A stretch of DNA of 64,000 bases, taken from positions 3,361,501 to 3,425,500 of the forward strand of contig NZ_CP053562.1 of NCBI RefSeq assembly GCF_002085925.2, read 5' to 3'. Under the pieces are notes generated by a model. The model worked only from the letters and a program-made list of their open reading frames with translations. It was not told where the DNA came from and searched no databases. Made by a program: the position numbers and the translations under genes. Every line of letters begins with the position of its first letter. The first letter of the stretch is position 1. This stretch comes from Thioclava electrotropha. GTDB lineage: Bacteria > Pseudomonadota > Alphaproteobacteria > Rhodobacterales > Rhodobacteraceae. This document shows positions 1 through 7,021 of this stretch, one piece after another.

Positions 1-662
1 TTCTGGGGGTCACCTCCGCACGTCCCGAGGAAGGCAAATCGACGGTGTCTCTCAATCTGGCTGCCGTGCTCAACATGTCCAATGCACGGGTGCTCTTGAT
101 CGATAGCGACATCCGGCGCCCCGGGCTTAGCCAGCGCCTCGGCTTCCGCCATGGCGACGGGCTTGTCGAAGTGCTCGCCGGCCGCGCGCCTTGGCGCAAC
201 CTGGTGCGTGAAGTGGAAGGCACCGGCGTGCATATCCTGCCCTGCATTCCGCCGAACGGCTTCACCCACAGCGCCGAGCTGTTGTCCTCACGCGGCATGC
301 GCGAGTTGATCGCCGAGGTGCGCAGCGAATTCGATTTCGTGATCATCGATCTCGCCCCGCTCGGCGCGATCGTCGATGCGCGTGCCATGATCCCGAACCT
401 CGATACCGTGCTCCTCGTGGCAAGCTGGGGCAAGACGCCGAAGTTGATGCTGAACCGCATCCTGTCGGCCAATGCAGCGTTGCGCGAGCGCCTCTTGGGA
501 ACGGTGCTGAATCGCGTGGATATGGATGACCTGCGTGACTTCGTCGACGTCTCCAGCACCGAGGCCTATTTCGAAGATTACAACGGATATTTCGGGGATC
601 CGGGAAAAGGCTGGGACAAGCCCGAGATGCGCGGCACAAATACCAACACACGCAACAATTGA
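1..662 (+). CDS. Wzc/ExoP-like polysaccharide tyrosine autokinase, C-terminal part
   Basis: The reading frame is open from the left edge, so the gene starts outside the window; only the last ~219 residues are present. They form a BY-kinase catalytic domain. The Walker A loop (SARPEEGKST) is at bases 15-44, the Walker A' motif LLIDSDIRRP follows about 15 residues later, and the Walker B strand FVIIDLAPL comes near base 340. The last ~35 residues carry three clustered tyrosines (AYFEDYNGYF), fewer than in Wzc but consistent with an autophosphorylated tail. Members of this family couple an inner-membrane chain-length regulator to export of polysaccharide through a Wza/ExoF-type channel. The ExoF-, ExoY- and ExoQ-like genes downstream support that role. 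Confidence 0.85.
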   Translation, partial: LGVTSARPEEGKSTVSLNLAAVLNMSNARVLLIDSDIRRPGLSQRLGFRHGDGLVEVLAGRAPWRNLVREVEGTGVHILPCIPPNGFTHSAELLSSRGMRELIAEVRSEFDFVIIDLAPLGAIVDARAMIPNLDTVLLVASWGKTPKLMLNRILSANAALRERLLGTVLNRVDMDDLRDFVDVSSTEAYFEDYNGYFGDPGKGWDKPEMRGTNTNTRNN

Positions 663-736
663 ATTTCAAATGCTTGACCGGTTATTATCGAGAAGGTAAC
701 CGCTGGAGCCCAGCCCAAGTTTCGGAGTGCCAAGCC

Positions 737-1018
737 ATGCGCTTGATGCCATTTCTCGTCGTCCTGACTCTTGTCACGATCATCGCTGGCGCGGTCGGGT
801 TCTGGAATGGCATGTCTTTGGGAATGGTCGCGATTTTGTGCATCGCGATCTTTTTTCTCGGTCAGATCCTGTACGTCGGCCTCGTCGCCATCATGACCCG
901 CGAGGAAACGGTCCGGAGAAAGAATCAGGGGCCCGCGCAAGCCGGTCGCGAGGCTTCGGACGACAATACGACGTCGCATGTTTCGCGCGGCGCCTACCTC
1001 AATCAGGAAAATCGCTGA
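737..1018 (+). CDS. ExoX/SyrA-like small membrane protein, putative exopolysaccharide repressor
   Basis: This 93-residue protein has two hydrophobic segments at its N-terminus (about residues 4-21 and 27-50). A polar tail rich in charged residues follows. The ATG at 737 is chosen because GGAG lies 9 bases upstream; an upstream TTG at 659 has no ribosome binding site. Size, topology and position right after the tyrosine kinase resemble ExoX, a small inner-membrane protein that in rhizobia down-regulates polysaccharide synthesis by acting on the ExoY priming enzyme. An exoY homologue lies at 13840-14538. There is no catalytic motif, so the family call rests on size, topology and context. Confidence 0.5.
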   Translation: MRLMPFLVVLTLVTIIAGAVGFWNGMSLGMVAILCIAIFFLGQILYVGLVAIMTREETVRRKNQGPAQAGREASDDNTTSHVSRGAYLNQENR

Positions 1019-1039
1019 GCTTCAGAGCGCCGTTCGATG

Positions 1040-2863
1040 TCACACCGCGCGGCTCGTGCTGCGTTCGGCGTCACGCATCTTCATGAACCTTGCGTCGGGC
1101 TTGGTGCGCAGGATGGCAGGTGCACCGCTCTCGACGATCCGACCCTCTTCCAACGCGAAAACCATATCCGCGAATTCGACCATCGAATAACGATGCGCGA
1201 TCGTGAGGATAGCCATCGGGGTTTCGATCTTCGCAAGGTTCGCCACGATACGGTTCTGACTTTGCCAGTCGAGCGCACTCGTCGCCTCGTCGAGGATCAG
1301 CAGCTCGGGCTTTCTCAGCAAAGCGCGTGCCAGCGCGATCCGCTGACGTTCTCCCCCTGACAACAGCACGCCACGCTCCCCCAGCAGAGTGTCGAGCTGC
1401 GCGGGAAGCGAGAAGACGAAGTCCGCGGACGCGACGCGGAGGGCCGCCTCCATGTCCTGCTGATCCGCCTCCGGCGCGCCAACTTGCAGAGCTTCGCGCA
1501 CCGTCATCGGTGGCAGATAGGTGTCCTGCGTGACGTATGAAATCCGGTGCCGCCAGCTCCGAATATCCATCGGATCTAGGTCTTGACCGTCGATGAGGAT
1601 CTTGCCGGTCTCGGGCCGAATGAGGCCGCAAATCAGATCCGCGATCGTCGATTTTCCAGAACCCGACGGCCCGATCAGCGCCGTCACCTCCCCCGCGCGA
1701 ACGGAAAGGCTGACATCCTCCAACGCACGCGGCAGGTCTTCGCCGTGACGATAGGATACATTCTCCAGCCGGATTTCGTGCCATGGCGCGCGCGTCGCGA
1801 TCGGCAATCCCGCCGCGACATCGCGCTGGCGGATCATCTCACCCTGGACATTTCGAATGTGCTGCCAACCCGGTAAATTCACCAGGAACATCTGCGCCTG
1901 CTGCTGAAGCGTCATGAACCGCGGGGCCAGCCGCATCATCACGAGCAGCAAAACGACAATCTCGGAAATCGCGAGGCCGAGCTGCACGAGCGACAGGTAG
2001 ATGAAGATTACCGCACCGATCGCCTGGGCGATCTGGAAAATCCCGGAGCCCGTCGCGGTGCGCCGCGCGAATTCGCGTGTGTCCGTCCGTTCCATATCGA
2101 GGATCGCATCAAACCCTGCGATTTCCGCCTCTTCGAGGTTCATCGCTTTCGCCGTCTTGAGCCCCGACAGGAACCCCGAAACCGCACGGAACTGGTCGCG
2201 CCGGAGCCCCTGCAGCTTCACACCGTATTCCGCAGACATTTTCCGATAAGGCCTGAGGGCGAGAAAGGCGACGACGCCGAACACGGCGGACAACACCGTC
2301 ATCGGCACGGAAATCATGAGCCCCAGCGCCACGTAGAGCACAAGCGATGCAGAGCCCTGGATAAGCGACATCAACAACATCGATGCCATCCGAACCCGCT
2401 CCACCTCGCCGACCAGCGCATGTTCCAGATCGGCGTTGCGCTGGCGGACCAGATGATCCCACCGGCTCTCGGCGATGGAGGAAAATAAACCATGCCGCAA
2501 GATCGCGGAGAACCTCAGCTGGATGTCGGTGACATAGACCGTGCGCATCCGGTTGAACAAAGCCTGCAGAATGAGAAAGCAGACGAGCATCGAGAGCAGC
2601 ACGGCGAGCGGGAGCGTGAAGGCGGGAAGCGTCACTCCCATGAATTCGCGCTCAGTGATCTCGATGATCGGCGCGCCTTCCTCCGAACGGGACACGAGGC
2701 TCAGGATCGGCAGAAGCAGAAGGACGGAAATGCCTTCGCTGAGGCTGCTCAGCATCAACATACCCAAGGCGATATAGAGCTTGTTGCCCGCCGCACGACG
2801 CATCGTCGTGAAGAGGTTGCGCGCCTCGCTCAGAGACGCTCTGGCGGAGAGAACGTCGCTCAA
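1040..2863 (-). CDS. Lasso-peptide ABC exporter (D protein)
   Basis: About 607 residues, the usual length of a half-size ABC exporter. The first ~330 residues form the membrane domain, with six predicted helices. The nucleotide-binding domain follows with Walker A (LIGPSGSGKST), signature LSGGERQR, Walker B (LLILDEATSALD) and the switch His in TIAHRYS. The start is probably the TTG at 2863: it overlaps the kinase stop as TTGA, and AGGA lies directly upstream. It is the last gene of the minus-strand lasso operon and ends 21 bases from the convergent ExoX-like gene. McjD-type transporters of this architecture export the mature lasso peptide and give self-immunity. A role in polysaccharide or lipid export cannot be excluded from the protein alone, but the overlap ties it to the lasso genes. 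Confidence 0.85.
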   Translation of the reverse strand: MSDVLSARASLSEARNLFTTMRRAAGNKLYIALGMLMLSSLSEGISVLLLLPILSLVSRSEEGAPIIEITEREFMGVTLPAFTLPLAVLLSMLVCFLILQALFNRMRTVYVTDIQLRFSAILRHGLFSSIAESRWDHLVRQRNADLEHALVGEVERVRMASMLLMSLIQGSASLVLYVALGLMISVPMTVLSAVFGVVAFLALRPYRKMSAEYGVKLQGLRRDQFRAVSGFLSGLKTAKAMNLEEAEIAGFDAILDMERTDTREFARRTATGSGIFQIAQAIGAVIFIYLSLVQLGLAISEIVVLLLVMMRLAPRFMTLQQQAQMFLVNLPGWQHIRNVQGEMIRQRDVAAGLPIATRAPWHEIRLENVSYRHGEDLPRALEDVSLSVRAGEVTALIGPSGSGKSTIADLICGLIRPETGKILIDGQDLDPMDIRSWRHRISYVTQDTYLPPMTVREALQVGAPEADQQDMEAALRVASADFVFSLPAQLDTLLGERGVLLSGGERQRIALARALLRKPELLILDEATSALDWQSQNRIVANLAKIETPMAILTIAHRYSMVEFADMVFALEEGRIVESGAPAILRTKPDARFMKMRDAERSTSRAV

Positions 2864-3846
2864 TCCTCGTCTCCGGTCATTGCGCGATCCGAATTCAGAT
2901 CGGCGCGAATGGCATCTGCGAGGGTGGTCATGGCGTCAAGCGTTGCGGGAAGCCGCAGGATGCGGACCTTCACCCGCCCGGCAAGCGAGACGGCGTCCCG
3001 AAAGTGGCGATTGGCTGGCTCTCCCGACAGCAGGTTCTCTCCGAAGCGTACGCCGTAGGAAAACCGCAGGATCGCGGGCAGCGACTGGCTGGCGGCCACG
3101 TCGGCTGTGGAAGCCATCTCGCCCTCTCCGCGTTCGAGGATATAGAGACGCACGGCGGGAGCCGCATATTCTGCCGTCGCATCGCGAGGAAGCTGCACCC
3201 GCTTCTTGTCGATTGCCGCATGCACATCGCCCCGGGCGACGGACTTCTGCGGCCGGTGCGCCTCAAGGGCCGCGTCGGACAGCTTCACCTGGCCGAAGCC
3301 CGACAGAACCTCCCCGTCCGGCGTAAAGGCGACGAGGTCATCCGCGAGGAGCTTGCCGCCGGCATTCAGCAATGCCGCCGCGGAGGTCGACTTTCCCGTG
3401 CCCTTGTCCGCCATCAGAACGACGGCCTGCCCCCCGAGGGAGACCGCACTCGCATGCAGGACGAAATGCCCCTGACGCCGCAGCGCCTCGAACAGGATCG
3501 GGCCAAGCAGCGGAAAAGCGATGAGGTCGTCGCTGACACCCTCTGCGGGCTCGCAGAGAATTTCCGTACCGTCGAGATTGACGGAGAAGGCCCCGACGGT
3601 TTGCCAGTAGAACCGTGTTTCCGCAGCCCCGAACTCGTACCAGGTCGGCAAAGATCTGGCGTTTTCGGGCAGTTCCACCGGCGCACGGCGAATGCGCAAG
3701 CTGCGCGGCTCTGCAACCGAGCCGGGAACGACAGAGGCCAGCTCCGGGAGTTCAATATCGGAAACAACCTGCATGCCGTATGTGCTGTAGGAATATGCGG
3801 GGGCGCCAAGCCCCTGCGCGGCTTCAATATGTTCGAGTTCGGTCAC
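2860..3846 (-). CDS. HPr-kinase-like lasso peptide kinase (K protein)
   Basis: A 328-residue protein starting at GTG 3846, which overlaps the cyclase stop as GTGA and has GGGAGGT about 7 bases upstream. It shows the HPr kinase/phosphorylase C-terminal fold signatures: LHASAV near residue 130, P-loop ADKGTGKST at 146-154 and LLADD at 166-170. The N-terminal ~110 residues are not recognisable as an HPr kinase N-domain. Proteins of this type in lasso clusters, exemplified by PadeK of the paeninodin cluster, phosphorylate the side chain of the precursor's C-terminal Ser. The precursor here ends in Ser, which matches. Translational coupling on both sides (cyclase before, exporter after) indicates a dedicated role rather than carbon regulation. 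Confidence 0.88.
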   Translation of the reverse strand: MTELEHIEAAQGLGAPAYSYSTYGMQVVSDIELPELASVVPGSVAEPRSLRIRRAPVELPENARSLPTWYEFGAAETRFYWQTVGAFSVNLDGTEILCEPAEGVSDDLIAFPLLGPILFEALRRQGHFVLHASAVSLGGQAVVLMADKGTGKSTSAAALLNAGGKLLADDLVAFTPDGEVLSGFGQVKLSDAALEAHRPQKSVARGDVHAAIDKKRVQLPRDATAEYAAPAVRLYILERGEGEMASTADVAASQSLPAILRFSYGVRFGENLLSGEPANRHFRDAVSLAGRVKVRILRLPATLDAMTTLADAIRADLNSDRAMTGDED

Positions 3847-5732
3847 GCGTGGACCTCCCTTATCGGTTCTATTCCAGATGCAATCGGTTGGCGGGCGCGT
3901 TCTTCGCGCTCGAGCCACATGTCGAGCCACGCAGCGCGCCAGAGCTGCATGACCTCCAATCCACCGGCATCGGCGGAGGTGTCGAACAGCGCCCGCGCGG
4001 TCTCTTGAAGGCGCGCGATATTGACGTATGGCTCAAGTCGTTCTGGCGGGTTGTCGATATACTGCCGCAACTGTCCCTGCGGGTCCTCGCGCATCGCGCG
4101 GCGATTGTTGGCGGTGAAATCGACCTTCGTCGATCTCAATCGGACATGCTCCGGCAGGATGCCTTTCATCGCATCGCGCATCAGGGCGCGCGGCTGTCCA
4201 TTCTTGATCTTGTCCGCATCGGATCGGTTTACGCAAAGCTCGACGACGCGCCGGTCGTAGAACGGGAACCGCAACTGCAGCCCCAAGGGGCGCGTGGCTC
4301 GATCAAGCAGCTCGAACGCGCTCGGCGTCAGATCCCCCGCGAGGGCGCGCGCATGCGTCGCAAAGCCAAACGGCATGTCCGAATAGAGTGCGGTGCTCGC
4401 GGCTTCGGAACGCGCGCGCAGATCCAAACGCGAAACCAGCTCCGGCGCGACAATGCTGAACCAATCCGGTTGGGCCGGATCGCTCGAACTGAAAAGTCGA
4501 CGCTGCAACCGACCCGCCAATTTCGCGGCGCTACGGTTTCCGCCGTGGCGTGCATAGGCCATCACGAAGGACGCGACCGCACCACGGCCACCCGCGAACC
4601 CATGCAACTTTCTCAGCAACGTCCAAAGCTTCGCCCACTCACCGGACCGGGCGAGTTCATTGAGATAGGAAAAGGACGCGCCTCCGATGACTTCATCGCC
4701 GCCATGCCCGTCGATCAAAACGGCATGCCCATCCGCCCGCGCTGCGGAACAGATCGTATGCGTCGTCACCATGCCAAAGCCCGGGAAAGGCTGTTGCTGG
4801 TTTGTGAGGAAAAGGTCCGAAAGCGTTGGATCGAGTGCCGTTCCAACGCCGCCATTCAGCATCGTGGGTCGGAAGTTTCCGGCCTCCAGAAAGGCATCGA
4901 TATATTCGCCCTCATCGAGTTCAGGCGCAGAGGGAAACCGCAGCGAGTAGGTCGGGAAAGGCTCTGACGACAATCGCGATGCAAGGATCGCCAGCGAACT
5001 TGAATCCAGCCCCCCACTTAGCATCGCGGCGGCGGAGCCTCCGCTCATTGCTTCGCCGGTGGCGTCCGAGAGCGCATCTCGCAAGGCCTCGTCACTCTGC
5101 TCGGCAGCACTCAAATCCCGCGGCTCGAGGCTCCACCACGTGCGCGGTGGTGACAGCATGCCATCGCGATAGTGCATCAGCTTTCCCGGAGGCAAGCGGA
5201 CGATATCTTTCCAAGCCGTGCGCGTCTGATTGGTCAGCTGCCCCGAGAGATGTTCGGTGATCCAAAGGACGTCGTGCTCCGGACGGTCTCCGGTCATCGC
5301 GATGACGGCTTCGGGATCACTCGCCAACGCAAGCCCGCGCGCATTGGCCCGGTAGACCACCGGCTTGAGACCAAACCGATCCCGGACGACAACAACGGTT
5401 GCGCGCTTCGGATCCCAGATTGCGATCGCGAAAGCTCCCTCGAGCACATGGCCGAGCTCGTCGTCGAAGCGATCATAGGCTGCGGCAACAAGTTCGATGG
5501 CCGAGCTGTTTGGCGGCATCGCCAGACGCCGCGCCGTGTCGCGCAGGTGGGTAAGGTCCAGATCGGCCGCGACAAGCGCGCCGGTTGCGCTGCGCGTCGT
5601 CTGCGGCCCCGACATGAGAACCGACGATCGCGCGGATGCTTCAACCACGGCGTTCCGCAGCTCGGGAACGGCTGCCAGCTTGGCGGGATCCGCGAAACCG
5701 CCAATTGCGCAATGCAGTGCGGGCCGGTTCAT
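3843..5732 (-). CDS. Lasso cyclase, asparagine synthetase-like (C protein)
   Basis: About 629 residues from ATG 5732, whose ATGA overlaps the stop of the leader-peptidase gene. The N-terminal half resembles a class II glutaminase domain but begins MNRPALHC, without the nucleophilic Cys at position 2, so it should not release ammonia. RDRFGLKPVVY is at about 117-127. The synthetase half carries the PP-loop SGGLDSS (239-245) and DGHGGDE (341-347), so ATP-dependent activation should be intact. In lasso systems this enzyme adenylates the Asp or Glu side chain at core position 7-9 and joins it to the core N-terminus while the tail is threaded. The same frame stays open upstream to 5990, but that part overlaps the peptidase gene and is not used. 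Confidence 0.92.
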   Translation of the reverse strand: MNRPALHCAIGGFADPAKLAAVPELRNAVVEASARSSVLMSGPQTTRSATGALVAADLDLTHLRDTARRLAMPPNSSAIELVAAAYDRFDDELGHVLEGAFAIAIWDPKRATVVVVRDRFGLKPVVYRANARGLALASDPEAVIAMTGDRPEHDVLWITEHLSGQLTNQTRTAWKDIVRLPPGKLMHYRDGMLSPPRTWWSLEPRDLSAAEQSDEALRDALSDATGEAMSGGSAAAMLSGGLDSSSLAILASRLSSEPFPTYSLRFPSAPELDEGEYIDAFLEAGNFRPTMLNGGVGTALDPTLSDLFLTNQQQPFPGFGMVTTHTICSAARADGHAVLIDGHGGDEVIGGASFSYLNELARSGEWAKLWTLLRKLHGFAGGRGAVASFVMAYARHGGNRSAAKLAGRLQRRLFSSSDPAQPDWFSIVAPELVSRLDLRARSEAASTALYSDMPFGFATHARALAGDLTPSAFELLDRATRPLGLQLRFPFYDRRVVELCVNRSDADKIKNGQPRALMRDAMKGILPEHVRLRSTKVDFTANNRRAMREDPQGQLRQYIDNPPERLEPYVNIARLQETARALFDTSADAGGLEVMQLWRAAWLDMWLEREERARQPIASGIEPIREVHA

Positions 5733-6175
5733 GGGCGCGCCTCGCCTTGCGCAAACGCCGTCATATTCTTCAACAGCGTATGGCGCGCGAATTCCGCGCG
5801 CGTTCCACCAAGCACGATAATATTGTCGGACATCAACCAGGCATGCGGACGAAACTCTTCCCCGCCCATCGGCAGCGACAGGCGTACGGTGGAGTCGATC
5901 CCGCGACGTGCAAGCAAGAGCTGCCCCGACGTGGCCTGCGTCAAACAGGTTGCTTGCGGAACGAGACGCGCAGCAGCAGCCACGGCCCATGAAATTTCAG
6001 CGAGAGTGCCGCGGTCGGCGGCTTTCGGCTCCGGAAAACGCGCGGCATTGGACACCACGATCTTGCGCAATGCATCGTGGCGGTGGCGCCACAGATCGAC
6101 ACGCACACGCACGACTGTCACGAGCGCCTCGAACAACAGTCGAGCGTCGTGAAGGATCGGCCGTTTCCAACGCAT
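5729..6175 (-). CDS. Lasso leader peptidase, transglutaminase-like (B2 protein)
   Basis: A 148-residue protein typical in size of stand-alone lasso B2 proteins. The putative catalytic Cys is at residue 77 (PQATCLTQA). The His is at 111 in PHAW and a likely Asp at 117 in LMSDN, giving the Cys-His-Asp arrangement of this family. It removes the leader from the precursor next to the Thr at -2, working with the leader-binding B1 protein encoded one base upstream. The stop overlaps the cyclase start (ATGA). B1 and B2 are split here; many proteobacterial lasso clusters instead carry one fused B protein. Confidence 0.92.
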   Translation of the reverse strand: MRWKRPILHDARLLFEALVTVVRVRVDLWRHRHDALRKIVVSNAARFPEPKAADRGTLAEISWAVAAAARLVPQATCLTQATSGQLLLARRGIDSTVRLSLPMGGEEFRPHAWLMSDNIIVLGGTRAEFARHTLLKNMTAFAQGEARP

Positions 6176-6176
6176 T

Positions 6177-6449
6177 TCACGCAGCCTCGACGAGACCGTT
6201 TTCGTGAAGGTCGCTCAGGAGCACCGAGACATCCTCGGCAACGGTGTCGCGCGGAACAGAATAAGCGCCCGAAATCGTATCGATAATTTCTTCGACGCTC
6301 TTTTCGTCGCCCAATAGATTCCAGACGATAGCGCCGATGGAATCCAGACTGAAATAGGCATTGGAATTTAAATCCAAAATCGCGACGCCGTCACCATAAG
6401 GACAAGCAACACATTCGGAACGAACCCGATATTGGGACATTGCATTCAT
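6177..6449 (-). CDS. PqqD-like lasso RiPP recognition element (B1 protein)
   Basis: A 90-residue protein with the PqqD/RRE pattern VAILDLNSNAYFSLDSIG followed by IVWNLL. Helices matching the winged-helix RRE fold follow to the C-terminus. Such proteins bind the YxxP part of the precursor leader and deliver it to the peptidase and cyclase. Either ATG 6449 or the in-frame ATG 6440 could be the start; GGGTGGGT lies upstream of the first. The next gene (B2) begins one base after its stop. It lies 87 bases after the precursor gene, with a strong hairpin between them. Confidence 0.93.
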   Translation of the reverse strand: MNAMSQYRVRSECVACPYGDGVAILDLNSNAYFSLDSIGAIVWNLLGDEKSVEEIIDTISGAYSVPRDTVAEDVSVLLSDLHENGLVEAA

Positions 6450-6490
6450 AGACTACCCACCCACACCTTGAGAGCCACGTTGCATAGAGT

Positions 6491-6518
6491 GGACAGAGGC
6501 GAGACCACGCCCCTGTCC
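6491..6518 (-). other. Stable hairpin between precursor gene and B1 gene
   Basis: The arms are GGACAGAGGCG (6491-6501) and CGCCCCTGTCC (6508-6518). They pair over 11 bp, with one G-U wobble in the RNA, around a 6-base loop. There is no T-run on the minus strand after it, so it is more likely an RNA-stabilising or attenuating element than a full terminator. In several lasso operons a hairpin after the precursor gene raises precursor mRNA relative to the enzymes; the same role is inferred here. Confidence 0.65.
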
Positions 6519-6536
6519 TTCTCATTTTTTTACGAA

Positions 6537-6671
6537 TTACGAGAAGGTAAGACCCGCAATATCCGTACCGGGCGGCAGCACCTGGTCGGCGATCGTGGTG
6601 CTACCTGCACCGTGGGTCAGGTCTTCGAGCTTGCCGTGCTTTTGAAGCTGCGGACGAGTATACGTTTTCAT
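6537..6671 (-). CDS. Lasso peptide precursor (A protein), 44 residues
   Basis: A short reading frame, ATG 6671 to TAA 6537. AAGGGGG lies 9 bases upstream. The leader carries the lasso signature Y4-x2-P7-x-L9-x3-G13-x4-L18-T19 (MKTYTRPQLQKHGKLEDLT). His20 would be the last leader residue and Gly21 the first core residue, putting Thr at -2 as in known lasso precursors. The 24-residue core begins GAGSTTIAD, so Gly1 and Asp9 can close a 9-residue macrolactam. It continues QVLPPGTDI and ends AGLTFS. Ile18, Leu21 and Phe23 are possible steric locks. The C-terminal Ser24 fits the kinase encoded downstream. The core start resembles paeninodin, which is also G/S/T-rich with Asp9. The product and its topology are predicted, not shown. 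Confidence 0.9.
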   Translation of the reverse strand: MKTYTRPQLQKHGKLEDLTHGAGSTTIADQVLPPGTDIAGLTFS

Positions 6672-6680
6672 CAGTAGATA

Positions 6681-6687
6681 CCCCCTT
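6681..6687 (-). promoter_or_regulatory. Strong ribosome binding site of the lasso precursor
   Basis: On the minus strand AAGGGGG stands 9 bases before ATG 6671. It fixes the start of the precursor and suggests high translation of the peptide. A similar AGGGGG precedes the divergent small ORF at 6851. Confidence 0.7.
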
Positions 6688-6724
6688 TTGACGTTACGTA
6701 CTCATTTTGGCTTGCGCCTCCTAA

Positions 6725-6753
6725 AGTCTTTAATCAGGCTCCACTTGAGTCAA
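6725..6753 (-). promoter_or_regulatory. Candidate promoter of the lasso operon
   Basis: On the minus strand TTGACT (6753-6748) matches a sigma-70 -35 box. A poor -10 (TAAAGA or AAGACT) follows 15-17 bases later, near 6732-6725. It lies about 55-80 bases upstream of the precursor ATG in a region more A+T-rich than its surroundings. Only the -35 half is convincing. Confidence 0.28.
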
Positions 6754-6850
6754 ACCTTAGTCCATTCGGAGCGTCACAGCTTCAGTTCGCTGCGAAAATA
6801 ACAGGCAAAATCAAGGCAATATTCCCGCGGCCGATTTCAGGGGGTCCAAT

Positions 6851-7021
6851 ATGCGAGCATCCTGTCCGAAAACCCGCTCAAGAAATGAGCGCGTTAAAAT
6901 TTCGCCAGAAAGCTGGACATTTAAAATTGCAACCTTCGGGGAATTAAAAAGTCGCGCAATTCAACCTGAGGTTGATTTCTCGATGGATTCGATTCGCGAT
7001 TTCGTGAAGGTAGGCGCGTGA
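6851..7021 (+). CDS. Unknown 56-residue protein coupled to the nucleotidyltransferase gene
   Basis: I do not recognise this protein. ATG 6851 has AGGGGG 6 bases upstream (CAGGGGGTCCAAT), an excellent Shine-Dalgarno. The stop TGA at 7019-7021 overlaps the GTG start of the next gene (GTGA), as seen between neighbouring lasso genes. The product starts MRASCPKTRS, is basic in its first third, and ends SMDSIRDFVKVGA. It has no membrane segment, no signal peptide and no lasso leader signature. It could be a small partner of the nucleotidyltransferase, a second modified peptide or a coupling leader ORF. It faces the lasso operon across a shared promoter region of about 180 bases. It is called from its ribosome binding site and the overlap, not from homology. 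Confidence 0.5.
   Translation: MRASCPKTRSRNERVKISPESWTFKIATFGELKSRAIQPEVDFSMDSIRDFVKVGA

Noticed and set aside
659..736. Extension of the ExoX-like protein to TTG 659
   Set aside because: No ribosome binding site and a non-conserved-looking extension; ATG 737 has GGAG and starts just before the first membrane helix.
5733..5990. N-terminal extension of the lasso cyclase to 5990
   Set aside because: The extension overlaps the leader-peptidase gene almost entirely; ATG 5732 with the ATGA overlap and the usual domain start is far better.
6432..6677. 81-codon plus-strand frame covering the lasso precursor
   Set aside because: It starts with TTG, has no ribosome binding site and no family; the minus-strand precursor has a full lasso signature and strong ribosome binding site.
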